Shown piece by piece: positions 25,198-35,200 of a DNA stretch of 64,000 nt. The DNA comes from Klebsiella michiganensis. Lineage in GTDB: Bacteria > Pseudomonadota > Gammaproteobacteria > Enterobacterales > Enterobacteriaceae. The position numbers and the translations under genes are program-made. Where the stretch lies: contig CP011077.1 in assembly GCA_000963575.1 (NCBI GenBank), positions 3,720,001 through 3,784,000 on the forward strand. Reading direction: 5' to 3'. Under the pieces are notes generated by a model that made no database searches, was not told the origin of the DNA, and worked only from the letters and a program-made list of their open reading frames with translations. Every line of letters starts with the position of its first letter. Position 1 is the first letter of the stretch.

Positions 25198-26348
25198 CTT
25201 TCCGCCACCGGGCTGACTGCGGTTACTTTTGGCCGCAGAAACAGCGCCGGAGCCGCCACCAGAGCCATAACCCAGAACATACCGCCCTGCAGATGCTGAT
25301 AGAGGAAGCCCGAGAAAATCGTCATCACGGCGATACCACCGCCCATGGCAACGGCGGAGTAAACGGCCTGCAGGCGGATAACCTCCCCGCCTTTGCGGGC
25401 AGAGATATAGCGCATCGCCGCCAGGTGGCAAATCGTGAAGCTGCCGCAGTGCAGGATCTGCGCCACAATCAGCCACGGAAGTTCGGTGGTGCTTGCCATC
25501 AGGCTCCAGCGAACAATGCCGGTCACCGTGGACAGCAACAGCAAATCTCTGGCGCTCCAGCGGCGGAACAATTTGTTGCTGAGGGCAAAGATAACAATTT
25601 CCGCCACCACCCCCAGTGACCATAAATAGCCCACAACTGAAGCGGAATAACCTGCGCCCTGCCAGTAAATCGCGCTAAAACCGTAATACGCCGCATGCGC
25701 GCCTTGAAGCAGAGAAACACAGGCCAGAAAACGCCAGGCGCTGATAATCAGCCCTTTCCAGGCCGGCCAGCCCGCCGAAGCCTGATGCCGGGTTTCGCCC
25801 TGCGGCATAATGGAAGGCCGCAGCATCATGCCAATCAGCATCGACGCCGCGCCAATGGTCAGCAGCACCAGAATAGCCTGGGAACTGAACTCGCTCACCA
25901 GCTTGCCGGTAATGGCCGAACCGATAACAAACGCCAGCGATCCCCAGAGCCGCACCCGGCCATAATCCAGCGGCATTTGCCGCTGCCAGGTGCCCGCCAG
26001 CGCGTCGGTCAACGGCACCAGCGGCGAGAAAAACAGGTTAAAGCCCACCATCGTTAGCAGCAGCCAGAGCGCAGCATGGCCCAGCCAGAAACCGGCGGCA
26101 AAGATTAAGGTAGCCAGGGCCAATAGACGAAGGGCAAAAACAAGGCGGGAAGGATCGGTCACACGGGGGGCTAATAACAAACTGCCGAGGAAACGGGCGA
26201 TTAACCCTGAGCCTAACAGCAATCCGATCGTTTCAGGGGGAAGTCCGACGCCTTTGAGCCAGACGCTCCAGAAGGGCAAAAACACGCCATAGCTAAAGAA
26301 GTAGGTAAAGTAACTGAGCGCCAGCCAGCGCGTGGAATGCAAAACCAT
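25194..26348 (-). CDS. hcaT: MFS transporter HcaT (3-phenylpropionate-type)
   Basis: A 384-residue, 12-helix major facilitator protein closely matching E. coli HcaT (FSYGVFLPFWSVWLKGVG, GFSAIYWQGAGYSAS). E. coli HcaT is proposed to import 3-phenylpropionate or cinnamate for the hcaEFCBD dioxygenase. Those genes and hcaR are not in this window: hcaT is followed directly by the yph locus. The substrate here is therefore uncertain, or the catabolic genes are elsewhere. Confidence 0.92.
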   Translation of the reverse strand: MVLHSTRWLALSYFTYFFSYGVFLPFWSVWLKGVGLPPETIGLLLGSGLIARFLGSLLLAPRVTDPSRLVFALRLLALATLIFAAGFWLGHAALWLLLTMVGFNLFFSPLVPLTDALAGTWQRQMPLDYGRVRLWGSLAFVIGSAITGKLVSEFSSQAILVLLTIGAASMLIGMMLRPSIMPQGETRHQASAGWPAWKGLIISAWRFLACVSLLQGAHAAYYGFSAIYWQGAGYSASVVGYLWSLGVVAEIVIFALSNKLFRRWSARDLLLLSTVTGIVRWSLMASTTELPWLIVAQILHCGSFTICHLAAMRYISARKGGEVIRLQAVYSAVAMGGGIAVMTIFSGFLYQHLQGGMFWVMALVAAPALFLRPKVTAVSPVAES

Positions 26349-26545
26349 GATCCCTCCCGTTTTGGAGGCGATAGTGTCGGGGATAGCCGGTCAGCATGCA
26401 AGCAAACATTAACAGCGCAATAACACACATCAAAATAAGGGGTATCACTTGCAGGCCGCCCTTTCAAAACTGAGTTAGCCAGGCGTTATTTCCCGGGACG
26501 AATGTTGGCTTTTCCGCAGAGCGATGGAGGTGGCGGGGAGAGTAA

Positions 26546-26574
26546 AATGATGCCCCAGGGAATGAGGCATCATG
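26546..26574 (-). terminator. Terminator of the yphB-G operon
   Basis: On the minus strand ATGATGCC and GGCATCAT pair around an 11-nt loop and are followed by TTTACTCTCC. It lies 8 bp after the yphB stop codon. Confidence 0.7.
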
Positions 26575-26581
26575 GAACAGT

Positions 26582-27466
26582 CTAAAGCGTTGTGACGCTA
26601 ATCCTCATGCTCTGGCTAAGCGCCTCACCTTGTTTGAGCGTCTTTAACAGACCCCCGCCCGGCTGGTGGTGATCGTCAGGCGCATGGCTCATTGGCTCCA
26701 GGCAGAAGAAGTCAAAGTCATATCCCTCATCAAACTGAGGGTCGGAAACGAAGATGAAATAGCACGGAGCGGGAGGTTCGGTTTCCAGCATTAAAGCCGC
26801 CCCTTCCTGCGGATACTCAATCTTCGCTTTACCATTCCAGCCGGAGAACGCGTTATTCACCCAGCGACGCGGCAACGCGTTTGGCTGATTAAAATTGAGC
26901 ACTTTTGGCAACTGAGTTTGAAATTCCCCCGCAAGCCACTGCTCCCGCTCAGGCCAATAGCCCGAAGCCTGTGCCTGAACGCGAGTTTGTGCGGTGAGGG
27001 GAAAATAAGGGTGCCAGCCGAGCCCGAACGGCAGCGGCTCTTTCCCTTTATTCGTCACCGTTAATGAAACCGTAATCGCGCCCTCAGAGAGCTGAAAAAT
27101 CTGCTGAACGCTATAGCGGTATGGCCCCTCTGTATGGTGGTATTCCAGCCCCAACCTTTCGGGCGCCTCTTCCACGGGCTGCCAGAGATTCAGCCAGCCG
27201 TCGCCATGCAGATAGTGGCTATCCCATTCAACGTTAGGCTGGAGGTGGTAATTTTCCCCGGCGAATGAAAAAACGTTACCGCTTACCCGGTTGCCAAAAG
27301 GCACCAGCGGAAAACAGGAAGATTCCACCGCAACGCCGCTTTGCTTTCCGGGGCGCAGAACAGGGATTTTGCGCCCTGCATGCTGCCACCACAGGCCTTC
27401 AATCGCCCCTCCCTGGTCGGATACCAGCAGTTTCAGGCTTTCATTCTGTAAGGTAAATAAGGTCAT
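26582..27466 (-). CDS. yphB: Aldose 1-epimerase family protein YphB
   Basis: The 294-residue product has the galactose-mutarotase beta-sandwich fold. Likely catalytic and binding residues are visible: HGDGW, GWHPYF and the C-terminal CLEPMSH glutamate. It matches E. coli YphB in context and length. It is the last gene of the yph operon, 11 bp after yphC. Inferred role: interconversion of sugar anomers taken up by YphDEF. Confidence 0.9.
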   Translation of the reverse strand: MTLFTLQNESLKLLVSDQGGAIEGLWWQHAGRKIPVLRPGKQSGVAVESSCFPLVPFGNRVSGNVFSFAGENYHLQPNVEWDSHYLHGDGWLNLWQPVEEAPERLGLEYHHTEGPYRYSVQQIFQLSEGAITVSLTVTNKGKEPLPFGLGWHPYFPLTAQTRVQAQASGYWPEREQWLAGEFQTQLPKVLNFNQPNALPRRWVNNAFSGWNGKAKIEYPQEGAALMLETEPPAPCYFIFVSDPQFDEGYDFDFFCLEPMSHAPDDHHQPGGGLLKTLKQGEALSQSMRISVTTL

Positions 27467-27477
27467 GATCCGCCGCC

Positions 27478-28539
27478 TCAGTCCGGGAAGTTAATCACCA
27501 CTTTTCCGCATTTGCCGCTCGCCATTAGCGCGTAGGCTTCGCCTGCCTGCTCCAGCGAGAAACGATGGGTAATAGCGCTGCGCGGATACAGTTTCCAGTC
27601 CGTCAGGTCGTGGGCGCACTTTTCCATGTGGTAGAGGCTGGTGACCCATGAGCCAATGATGCGGCGCTGATGGTGCATCAAGTCAGCGCTAACCTCAAAC
27701 TCAACTTTTCCCGTTTCACCGATGTAAACCACTCGACCCCAATCCGCCGTGGACTGCAGGGCAAGCAGGCGGCCAGCGGCGTTGCCAGAGCAATCAAGCG
27801 CCACATCGGCGCCGCCGCGCGTCAGCTCAGCAACCAGCTCGGGCAGCCTTTCAGTTGTCGCCAGATAGCCGTGATCCATCAGGCCCAGTTTTTTTGCCGT
27901 TGCCAGCCTGTCCGGCAGCATATCAACGCCAATTATGCGCTTCGCCCCCCGCCCGCGAGCCAACATCATGGCCATCATGCCTACAGGGCCGAGCCCCACC
28001 ACCAGCACATTGTCACTCCCGGAAACCTCGCCGCGCAAAATACCTTCATAGGCCGTCCCAACGCCGCAGCTGATAAAAGCGCCGTCCTCGTAGCTAAGTG
28101 CATCCGGCAGTTGGATCAGGTCTTTTTCTTCCGCCAGCAGATATTCGGCATGGCCACCGTCGCGCTGCCAGCCGTATGCCGCCTTGCCTTTTCCGGTACA
28201 GGAGATAGGGAACCCGCGGCGGCAGTTGGCGCAGAATCCGCAGCCTGAGATATGGTAGACCAGTACCCTGTCACCCTCTTTAAAGTGTCGACAGCCTTCG
28301 CCCGTCGCCACGATTTGCCCGCACGGCTCATGGCCGTTGATAAATCCCTGATAAAGCGGCTTATCGGGCGCGGCGGCCGTGGCACGGTGCTGATGGTAGA
28401 TGTAATGCACATCGCTCCCGCAAATACCTGACGACTTCATTTTCAACAGAACCTGGTTAATCCCTGGCTTTGGAACGGCAACTTCCCGCAGTTCGACGGT
28501 AGAGTTACCCGGTAGATAGGCTGCCAGCATCGTTTTCAT
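27478..28539 (-). CDS. yphC: Zinc-dependent alcohol/polyol dehydrogenase YphC
   Basis: Medium-chain dehydrogenase, 353 residues as in E. coli YphC. The catalytic zinc site is in SSGICGSDVHYIY and NGHEPCG. The structural zinc cysteines are in CGFCANCRRGFPISC. The Rossmann NAD motif is VVGLGPVG, followed by an acidic residue (GVDML) that favours NAD over NADP. Close families are sorbitol and L-idonate dehydrogenases. Likely oxidises a polyol or sugar acid imported by YphDEF; the substrate is unknown. Confidence 0.9.
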   Translation of the reverse strand: MKTMLAAYLPGNSTVELREVAVPKPGINQVLLKMKSSGICGSDVHYIYHQHRATAAAPDKPLYQGFINGHEPCGQIVATGEGCRHFKEGDRVLVYHISGCGFCANCRRGFPISCTGKGKAAYGWQRDGGHAEYLLAEEKDLIQLPDALSYEDGAFISCGVGTAYEGILRGEVSGSDNVLVVGLGPVGMMAMMLARGRGAKRIIGVDMLPDRLATAKKLGLMDHGYLATTERLPELVAELTRGGADVALDCSGNAAGRLLALQSTADWGRVVYIGETGKVEFEVSADLMHHQRRIIGSWVTSLYHMEKCAHDLTDWKLYPRSAITHRFSLEQAGEAYALMASGKCGKVVINFPD

Positions 28540-28603
28540 TATTCCCTCGTCTTACATAAGATAAAAAGTGTTCCCGCCTGTATGGCAGAAAACCCGAATA
28601 ACA

Positions 28604-29602
28604 TCAGCGCCTTGCTTTGTTGTTTCGCTGAGTGAGCAGGATGTTCGCCAGCACCGCCACCACGATAATGGCGCCGCGCACCACCTGCTGGAAAAAGGAG
28701 TTGATGCCGAGCAGCACCAGGCCGTTGCCAATCAATGTAATAACCAGCACCCCGAGGAGCGTCCCCAGCAGCGAGCCTCGCCCGCCGGAAAGCGCCGTAC
28801 CACCGACAACCACCGCGGCAATCACGTCAAACTCCAGGCCATTGGCGGCGCCCGCATTCCCTGACCCAAGCCGGGCGGCAAGCAAAATCCCCGTAATGGC
28901 GGCCAGCAGGCCGGAGAGCGTAAAGATCATGATGCGTACGCGTTTAACGTTGATGCCGCACAGCTGCGCCGCCGCTGCGTTGCCGCCGATGGCAAAGACC
29001 GAGCGGCCAAAGGCCGTTTTACGACTAATAAAAACAAACAGAGCAAACAGCAGCATCATGATGACGGCGGAAACCGGCAGGCCTAAAATCTGACCGCCAA
29101 ACCAGTCCAGAACGGGGTTTTCGTCAATGGGCACCGGTAGCGCGTTGGTCATGAATAATCCCATCCCACGCAGGGCACTCCACAGCCCCAGGGTCGCCAC
29201 GAAGCTCGGCACATTGAACACCCCGCGCAGAACGCCAGCCAGCGTGCCCAACAGCGCACCGAGTAAAAGCACCAGCAGACAGGCAATCCCCAGTGGAACC
29301 TGGAACTGCAGTAAAAACGCCAGGCATACGGAGATAAAGGCCACCATAGGCCCAACGCTGACGTCAATTTCACCGGAGATAATGATGAGCGTCATCGCCC
29401 AGGCTGCAATACCGATAGTGGCCGCATCCCGCAGAACGTTCATCTGGTTATTCAAGGAGATAAAACCTGGCGCATTGAAAGAAAACGCCAGATAGAGAAT
29501 GGCAATCACCACCAGCAGACCGATCACGTTAATGTGACGGCTAACGAACTGCTTCAGCGATGCGTTTTTGCCTTGCGGCAACGTGAGAGACGAGGCTGAC
29601 AT
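28604..29602 (-). CDS. yphD: Sugar ABC transporter permease YphD
   Basis: Inner-membrane permease of the ribose/RbsC type (BPD_transp_2 family). The 332-residue product has about eight to ten hydrophobic helices and the coupling segment AAVVVGGTALSGGRGSLLGT. The frame is open upstream through an ATG overlapping the yphE stop, but the start at 29602 has an AGGGG site and matches E. coli YphD length. Confidence 0.92.
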   Translation of the reverse strand: MSASSLTLPQGKNASLKQFVSRHINVIGLLVVIAILYLAFSFNAPGFISLNNQMNVLRDAATIGIAAWAMTLIIISGEIDVSVGPMVAFISVCLAFLLQFQVPLGIACLLVLLLGALLGTLAGVLRGVFNVPSFVATLGLWSALRGMGLFMTNALPVPIDENPVLDWFGGQILGLPVSAVIMMLLFALFVFISRKTAFGRSVFAIGGNAAAAQLCGINVKRVRIMIFTLSGLLAAITGILLAARLGSGNAGAANGLEFDVIAAVVVGGTALSGGRGSLLGTLLGVLVITLIGNGLVLLGINSFFQQVVRGAIIVVAVLANILLTQRNNKARR

Positions 29603-29625
29603 CTTAAAATTCCCCTGTAGGTTCA

Positions 29626-31140
29626 TCAGTGCACAGACAAAAGGGCGGACATCAGTTCGTCCACGCTGACGGGAGACCGGAACTCTTTGCTGAAAGTGCC
29701 GTGCTGCAGCAGCAAAATTCGGTCGCATACGAGAGGAAGCTCTTCCACCTCGCTTGAAATGAACACGACGCTCTTTCCTTCCTGCGCCAGCTCCCGGACG
29801 ATACGATAAATCTGCTGCTTGGCTTCGATGTCCACACCGCGCGTGGGCTCATCTAACAGCAGAACCTGACTTTGGGCGTAGACCCAGCGGCCAATAACCA
29901 CCTTTTGCTGATTGCCCCCCGAGAGCGTGCCGATGGCCGTTTCGCTGTTGGCAGCCTTCACGCTCATCCGCCGCATGATCTCTTCCGTGAGGCGACGAAT
30001 TTTGTCCCATTGAAGGACGCCTCTTTTACTCACCCGGCTGCGGTTAGTGATCACGGTATTTTCATTGACGCCAAGCAAAGGAATGATCCCCGCTTCTTTG
30101 CGGTTTTCTGGTGTGTAACCCACCCCGCGCCGCAGCATATCCGCGTAATCGGGACGCTTTAGCATTTCACCATTGAGAACAATTTCACCGCTATCAAAAG
30201 GCTCGAGCCCGATAAGTGACTTCAGCAGTTCACTACGTCCGGCGCCAAGCAGCCCGGCAATCCCCAGAACTTCGCCACGCTTTAGCGTCATGGAAATATC
30301 CCTGAGCTGGGGAAGACGCTGCAACCCGCGAATCTCCAGCACCGGCTCGCCATTCGCAGCGGCTATTGAGACAGGAGGATGCTTTTGGGTTTCATGCCCG
30401 AGCATCAGGGTGACAATATGCTGGGTCGAAGTGCTGCCGAGAGAAACGTCGCCCGCGACCTGGCCATCGCGCATGATCGTGGCCGAAGTAGCGATACGCC
30501 GAATTTCCTCCATGCGGTGGCTAACGTAGATCACCGCAATACCCAGGGCGGACATTTTACGCACGGCTTCAATCACCAGCTCCACTTCAGCGTTGGCGAG
30601 GGAACTGGTGGGCTCATCAAGGATCACCACGCCAGGCTCTCCCTCCATAACACGGGCAATCTCCACCAGCTGTTTTTGCGCGGGGCTAAGGCTTTCAACC
30701 AGCACTTCAGGGTCAATTTCTACACCGAGCGTCTGCAGGCTTTTTTTCGCCTGATGCACCATCCGTGTATTGTCGATTGCGCCGCGCCGCCGGGGCCAGT
30801 TGCCCAGGCAAAGGTTTTCCGCCACTGTCAGGCCGTCGACGAGACTTAGCTCCTGATAAACGGCCCTAACGCCGAGGGAAGATGCCTGCCGGGTCAGAGA
30901 CGCATCTCTGCCTTCAAGGCGCTTTCCTCCCAGTAACACCTCGCCGCTATCCAGCCGTTCGCTGCCGGTCAGCATGCGAATTAACGTTGATTTCCCGGCC
31001 CCGTTTTTTCCCAGCAGAGCTCTCACCTCGCCTTTATGGAGGGTGAAATTGACGTTATCCATGGCAACCACGCCCGGATAGCGTTTATGACCAGCAATAA
31101 TTTGCGCGACGGGCAGCGGCCCGATTTTTTCTGTTGTCAT
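29626..31140 (-). CDS. yphE: Sugar ABC transporter ATP-binding protein YphE
   Basis: Double-domain ATPase of the RbsA/MglA type, 504 residues. The first cassette has Walker A GKNGAGKST and the signature LSPAQKQ. The second cassette has the degenerate Walker A GLLGAGRSE and an intact signature LSGGNQQK. This asymmetry is normal in the family. Start at 31140 chosen for the GAGG site and N-terminus MTTEKIG. Encoded between yphF and yphD. Confidence 0.93.
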   Translation of the reverse strand: MTTEKIGPLPVAQIIAGHKRYPGVVAMDNVNFTLHKGEVRALLGKNGAGKSTLIRMLTGSERLDSGEVLLGGKRLEGRDASLTRQASSLGVRAVYQELSLVDGLTVAENLCLGNWPRRRGAIDNTRMVHQAKKSLQTLGVEIDPEVLVESLSPAQKQLVEIARVMEGEPGVVILDEPTSSLANAEVELVIEAVRKMSALGIAVIYVSHRMEEIRRIATSATIMRDGQVAGDVSLGSTSTQHIVTLMLGHETQKHPPVSIAAANGEPVLEIRGLQRLPQLRDISMTLKRGEVLGIAGLLGAGRSELLKSLIGLEPFDSGEIVLNGEMLKRPDYADMLRRGVGYTPENRKEAGIIPLLGVNENTVITNRSRVSKRGVLQWDKIRRLTEEIMRRMSVKAANSETAIGTLSGGNQQKVVIGRWVYAQSQVLLLDEPTRGVDIEAKQQIYRIVRELAQEGKSVVFISSEVEELPLVCDRILLLQHGTFSKEFRSPVSVDELMSALLSVH

Positions 31141-31171
31141 AGCTGCAGACCTCGACAAAGATAAGTGACCG

Positions 31172-32149
31172 CTACGGTAAACCATCAACGTGCGTGGCCA
31201 GCCACTGCTTGCCGTCTTCTGCCTTGCTGTATAAATCGATCGGCACCTGAGTGATTTTCTCTTTAGGCGGATTTTTGTTAATGACGTCTACCGTCTGGGC
31301 AAATACGGCATTGCCCATTTTCTTACCGGAAATATCCACCACCGCCTTCAGCACCTGGTTATTCTGCAATTCCTGGGCTATTTCGGTGGTCATGTCTGAG
31401 CCGAATACGGCAATCTTCCCGACCTTATTTTGATTACGCACGGCTTTAACGGCGCCGAGTGTTGCCCCGCCTGACTCGCCCATAATGGCGTCGAGATTTT
31501 GACTCGAGACAATTAATTTCTCGCCAACGGAAATCGCTTTATCAAGCACGGTGCCTTCCTGGTTAGCGACAATTTGCATCCCCGGAACGCGCGCTTTCAG
31601 CGCCTCCTCAAAACCTTTCCGGCGCTGAACGCACACTTCGAAGGCTTCGCAGTTAATAATGGCGATTTTCGGCGCGGCAATATTGTGTGCAATAAAGTAG
31701 TCGGCGGCGGCATTCCCGAGCTTTTTACCAAACTCCAGCGGGTCGCCAACCAGATAGGCGGAGATGTATGTTTCTACGCCCTTTTGATTAATACAGGTGT
31801 TGTAACAAATAACCGGAATCCCCGCTTCGCTTGCGCGGCGAATGGTACGGGTGCTGCCATTTTCCGAAACGGCAGAAAGAATAATTGCGTCCACGTTTCT
31901 GGCAACCAGCGTGTCAACGAATGAGCTTTCTTTAGAAATATCTCCCTGGGCGTTAGTTTCGATTAACTGCACCTTGACGTCCGAAGATTTGGCCGCATCC
32001 TGTACGCCCTGGCGAACGCCTGCATAATATCCCTGAGTGTCGAGATAGATGGCTCCCACGGTTATCTCTTTCCCGGCGGCAAGGCTCGCGGAAGAGGCGC
32101 TTAATAGCATCAGCACGGCAAAAAACGATTTTCTGGTGAGTCGGGACAT
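31172..32149 (-). CDS. yphF: Sugar ABC transporter periplasmic binding protein YphF
   Basis: Ribose-type periplasmic binding protein, 325 residues, with a signal peptide cleaved at about SLA-AGKE. The sequence is very close to E. coli YphF (GAIYLDTQGYYAGVRQG, ESGGATLGAVKAVRNQN, ATHVDGLP at the C-terminus). The ligand is unknown. Operon order yphG-F-E-D-C-B. Confidence 0.93.
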   Translation of the reverse strand: MSRLTRKSFFAVLMLLSASSASLAAGKEITVGAIYLDTQGYYAGVRQGVQDAAKSSDVKVQLIETNAQGDISKESSFVDTLVARNVDAIILSAVSENGSTRTIRRASEAGIPVICYNTCINQKGVETYISAYLVGDPLEFGKKLGNAAADYFIAHNIAAPKIAIINCEAFEVCVQRRKGFEEALKARVPGMQIVANQEGTVLDKAISVGEKLIVSSQNLDAIMGESGGATLGAVKAVRNQNKVGKIAVFGSDMTTEIAQELQNNQVLKAVVDISGKKMGNAVFAQTVDVINKNPPKEKITQVPIDLYSKAEDGKQWLATHVDGLP

Positions 32150-32297
32150 ATTTGTCTCCTGTAGGGTAACTATTTATTATTATTACTTTTTCATGGCCCA
32201 CCGCTCCTGACGCTGCGGGGGCCATGAAACATGACATACTTAAAGCATTTCGCGCTGAGCGACGCGCTTGCCGCTCATAAATTTCAGTTAACGGTGT

Positions 32298-35200
32298 TCA
32301 GTGAACAAGGTGCTGCAGGAAAGAGAACGTCCGTTGAATCAGCGGCGCTCCCGGCCATACCGGGTTCATTTCCTCAAGGGCCTGACAGGCTTTACGGTAG
32401 CCAGATTCATCACCTCTACCTGCCGCCGCCAGCGTCTCCACCAGCAGGCATTTCTCTTTATGCTGCTGCTGAAGATCGCCATACAATGCCAGTAAATCGG
32501 GCTGAGAAACGGCAAAAAAGTCAGCCTCAACCGGCGAGCGCATCATGTTTTCCGCCCAACGTTGCATCTCACTGAATAACCGATCGGCGGTCGCCTTTTC
32601 ACCCAGCAGATGCAGCGCCATACCTTGCCAGAAGAGATAGCCCACGGGCTGATCGTTATAATAGCTGTGCACGTTAATTGAGCGGTCACCCAGGGCAGCC
32701 TTACGCAGACAGCGTTCAGCTTCGTCTCGCTGGCCGCGCTGCTGTGCGCACACGCCCAGCCAGAACCAGATATCGTTGTCGGTTTGTCCAGGCAAACGCC
32801 CTTCACTCAGGTTATCCGTGTAGTGAAGCGCCGCGTTGAGCACTTCGGCAGCTTGCTCCGGCTGCTGGCGCTCAATGAGCGTCCAGGCACGCAGCAGATG
32901 GTTGAGGATAAATTGCCCGGTTATCTTGCCTTCGCCCCCCTCCCACGGATGGAATTTACGGCTGGCGAGAATTTTTTCCGCCTCCGCCGTTTTGCCGCAC
33001 TGATGCCACAAACTCAGCAACTCTGCGGTCATATCATCGCGCCCCAGAGCACAGGGAAGGTTTGCCTCCAGCCGTGCCAGCCGGGTTTCCGGAGCAACAG
33101 CGGTTAGCTTATCCAGCAGATCGCGTTCAAAGAGCAGCCGGGAATCATTCGGCTGGAGCTTACAGGCCGTATCCATGTAGCTTGCGGCCTGTCGGGCATC
33201 CTGATGTTTATTCCAGGCGTGAATGGCGAGGCCGCGCCAGGCGTCAGCAAAATCAGGCTGCATCTGTGTGCATCGCTGCCAGAGAGCAATCGCTTTTTCA
33301 TAACTACGTTTGCTGTAGTGGAAACAAGCGAGCAGGTGATGCGCAAAGTAGCACTCGTCGATTTTTTCCAGCGCCGCCACCTCATCAAGCGTATTAGGGA
33401 AGCGGACAAAAGCAGGGAAAACGCTGCGGGCCTGGGCAATGAGTTGCTCGCGCCCGGCCTGGGAAAGCAGGCTCGCCTGCAGGTAAAGCGGCAGCGTGCG
33501 CTGAATGTTCAACACTTCCAGCACGCCCTCAGCCAGGTCGCGCATCCCCCAACTAAGCAGTTGGCCCGCCGTGAGCAAGGCGTTGATATCACGTCCACCG
33601 CACAGCCCCCGCCACTGGGCGATAGCTGCCTCGCTGCCCTCGCAGTAAGCCTTCAACCAGCTTAACGTTGGGTTCAGCGGATAGTCTTTAAGGTGTTGCT
33701 CACGTTCTTTAGCCGACCGCGTTACCTGGCCGCTGAGCTGAAGCAGAAGATTTTCAAGGCAAATGACCTCCTGGTTACCCGGCGTCGCTCGCAGGCTTTG
33801 ACGGCAGAAATCTAACCCCGCGTCATAACGCTTCTCACGGGCACATAGCCGGGCCAGACCATAAAATGCAGCGGCTTTTGAATTACCGCTCCACGTCGCG
33901 CGCCAGAAATCGTCCTCCGCCGCCTTCCAGTTCTCCTGACGCTCAAAGGCGCTTGCCCGAATCAGGCTAGCCTGCCCGCACTGTGGGTTTTTGTTGAGTT
34001 GATGCGCACGCTGAAGCGCCTGGGTGGCGTAACTCTGGCAACGGACGTAATCCGCACGATTATATTCGAGCACGGCCAGGGCAAGGTTGCAGCGATAATC
34101 CAGCGGGTCCAGTTCAATGCCACGCAGGTAGTAATCGAAGGGCGAGCGGCTCGCATGATGGTACTGCTCAAGGTGCTGTCCGATGAACCATGCTTCATCC
34201 ACGCTGGTAATATCCGACGCGCAAAGCGGCGCCTTCGCAACTTCTGGCAATGGCACCTCCTGAGGCTGGTGCTCCCGGTAGCCAATCACTTCTCTGTTTT
34301 GCCGGTCAACAAGCGCCAGGGTAAGCCGCCCCGCAGCAAGCTCATTTAGCGAACCGCGCAGAACGTTGCCAGGCTCAAGGTCTATGGCCTGGTTAAGCAG
34401 CGGCACCTCACCGCCTTCTTGACTGATGAGTAAGCGATGCCCAACGAGAGGCGAAATAGCGTAAATCCCCCACTCAATGCCTGCCTGAGTGCGCTCAAGC
34501 TTAATAACGACATCTTCTGAGGCATTCTGCACCACGCCAAGAGAATGGTATGGGAGGAAATACTGAACGAAGCGCTTTTCTTCAAACGCGTCCAGCCAGG
34601 TAAAGTCCGGCTGATTATCGGCGTAAATGCCGGTCATCAGCTCAATATAAGGGCCATTGTCATCAGTCAGATTACGATCCCACGCCTGGCCGAATTCGCT
34701 ATATCCCCAGCTCCACTGTTTTTTGCCCGGCGCGATATGATGATCGGCTACATGGAGCAGCCCGCCGTCTTCATCGTGGCTCCAGGCGCCGACAAAGTCA
34801 TACTCAGATTTTTCGGCCATGTAAGAAGTTGGTACTGGAACATTTTTATAGCGCGAGATATCCACACCTGCGGAGTAATCCACTTTGTAATAGGTGCCGG
34901 TGGCAATCGGGAATGTCGAAACGGCGCGTTTGCCGTGGTCAAATACCGCGGTGACATCGGGTGGGAAGACACTTTGGTGCCCGTCCCCGCCCTTAACCGC
35001 CGGATTAGCCCACCACAGAAAATGACGCGGTGTGGGGTTGGCGTTGTACACGCGGCTGGCGATTTCAAGGGCCGCACGCTGCGGCCTGAGGGTGAACCCG
35101 GTCATCACCTGCAGCCCGTGCATAGGTTCTGTTTCCCCGACCCAGACGATTTTCGCCCCGTCGTCGCACTCTTCAATACTGAAATCCACCGGCATATAGG

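Noticed and set aside
32189..32229. Stem-loop between yphG and yphF as a terminator
   Set aside because: TTTCATGGCCC pairs with GGGCCATGAAA, but no U-tract follows on the operon strand. It is more likely an intercistronic mRNA structure.
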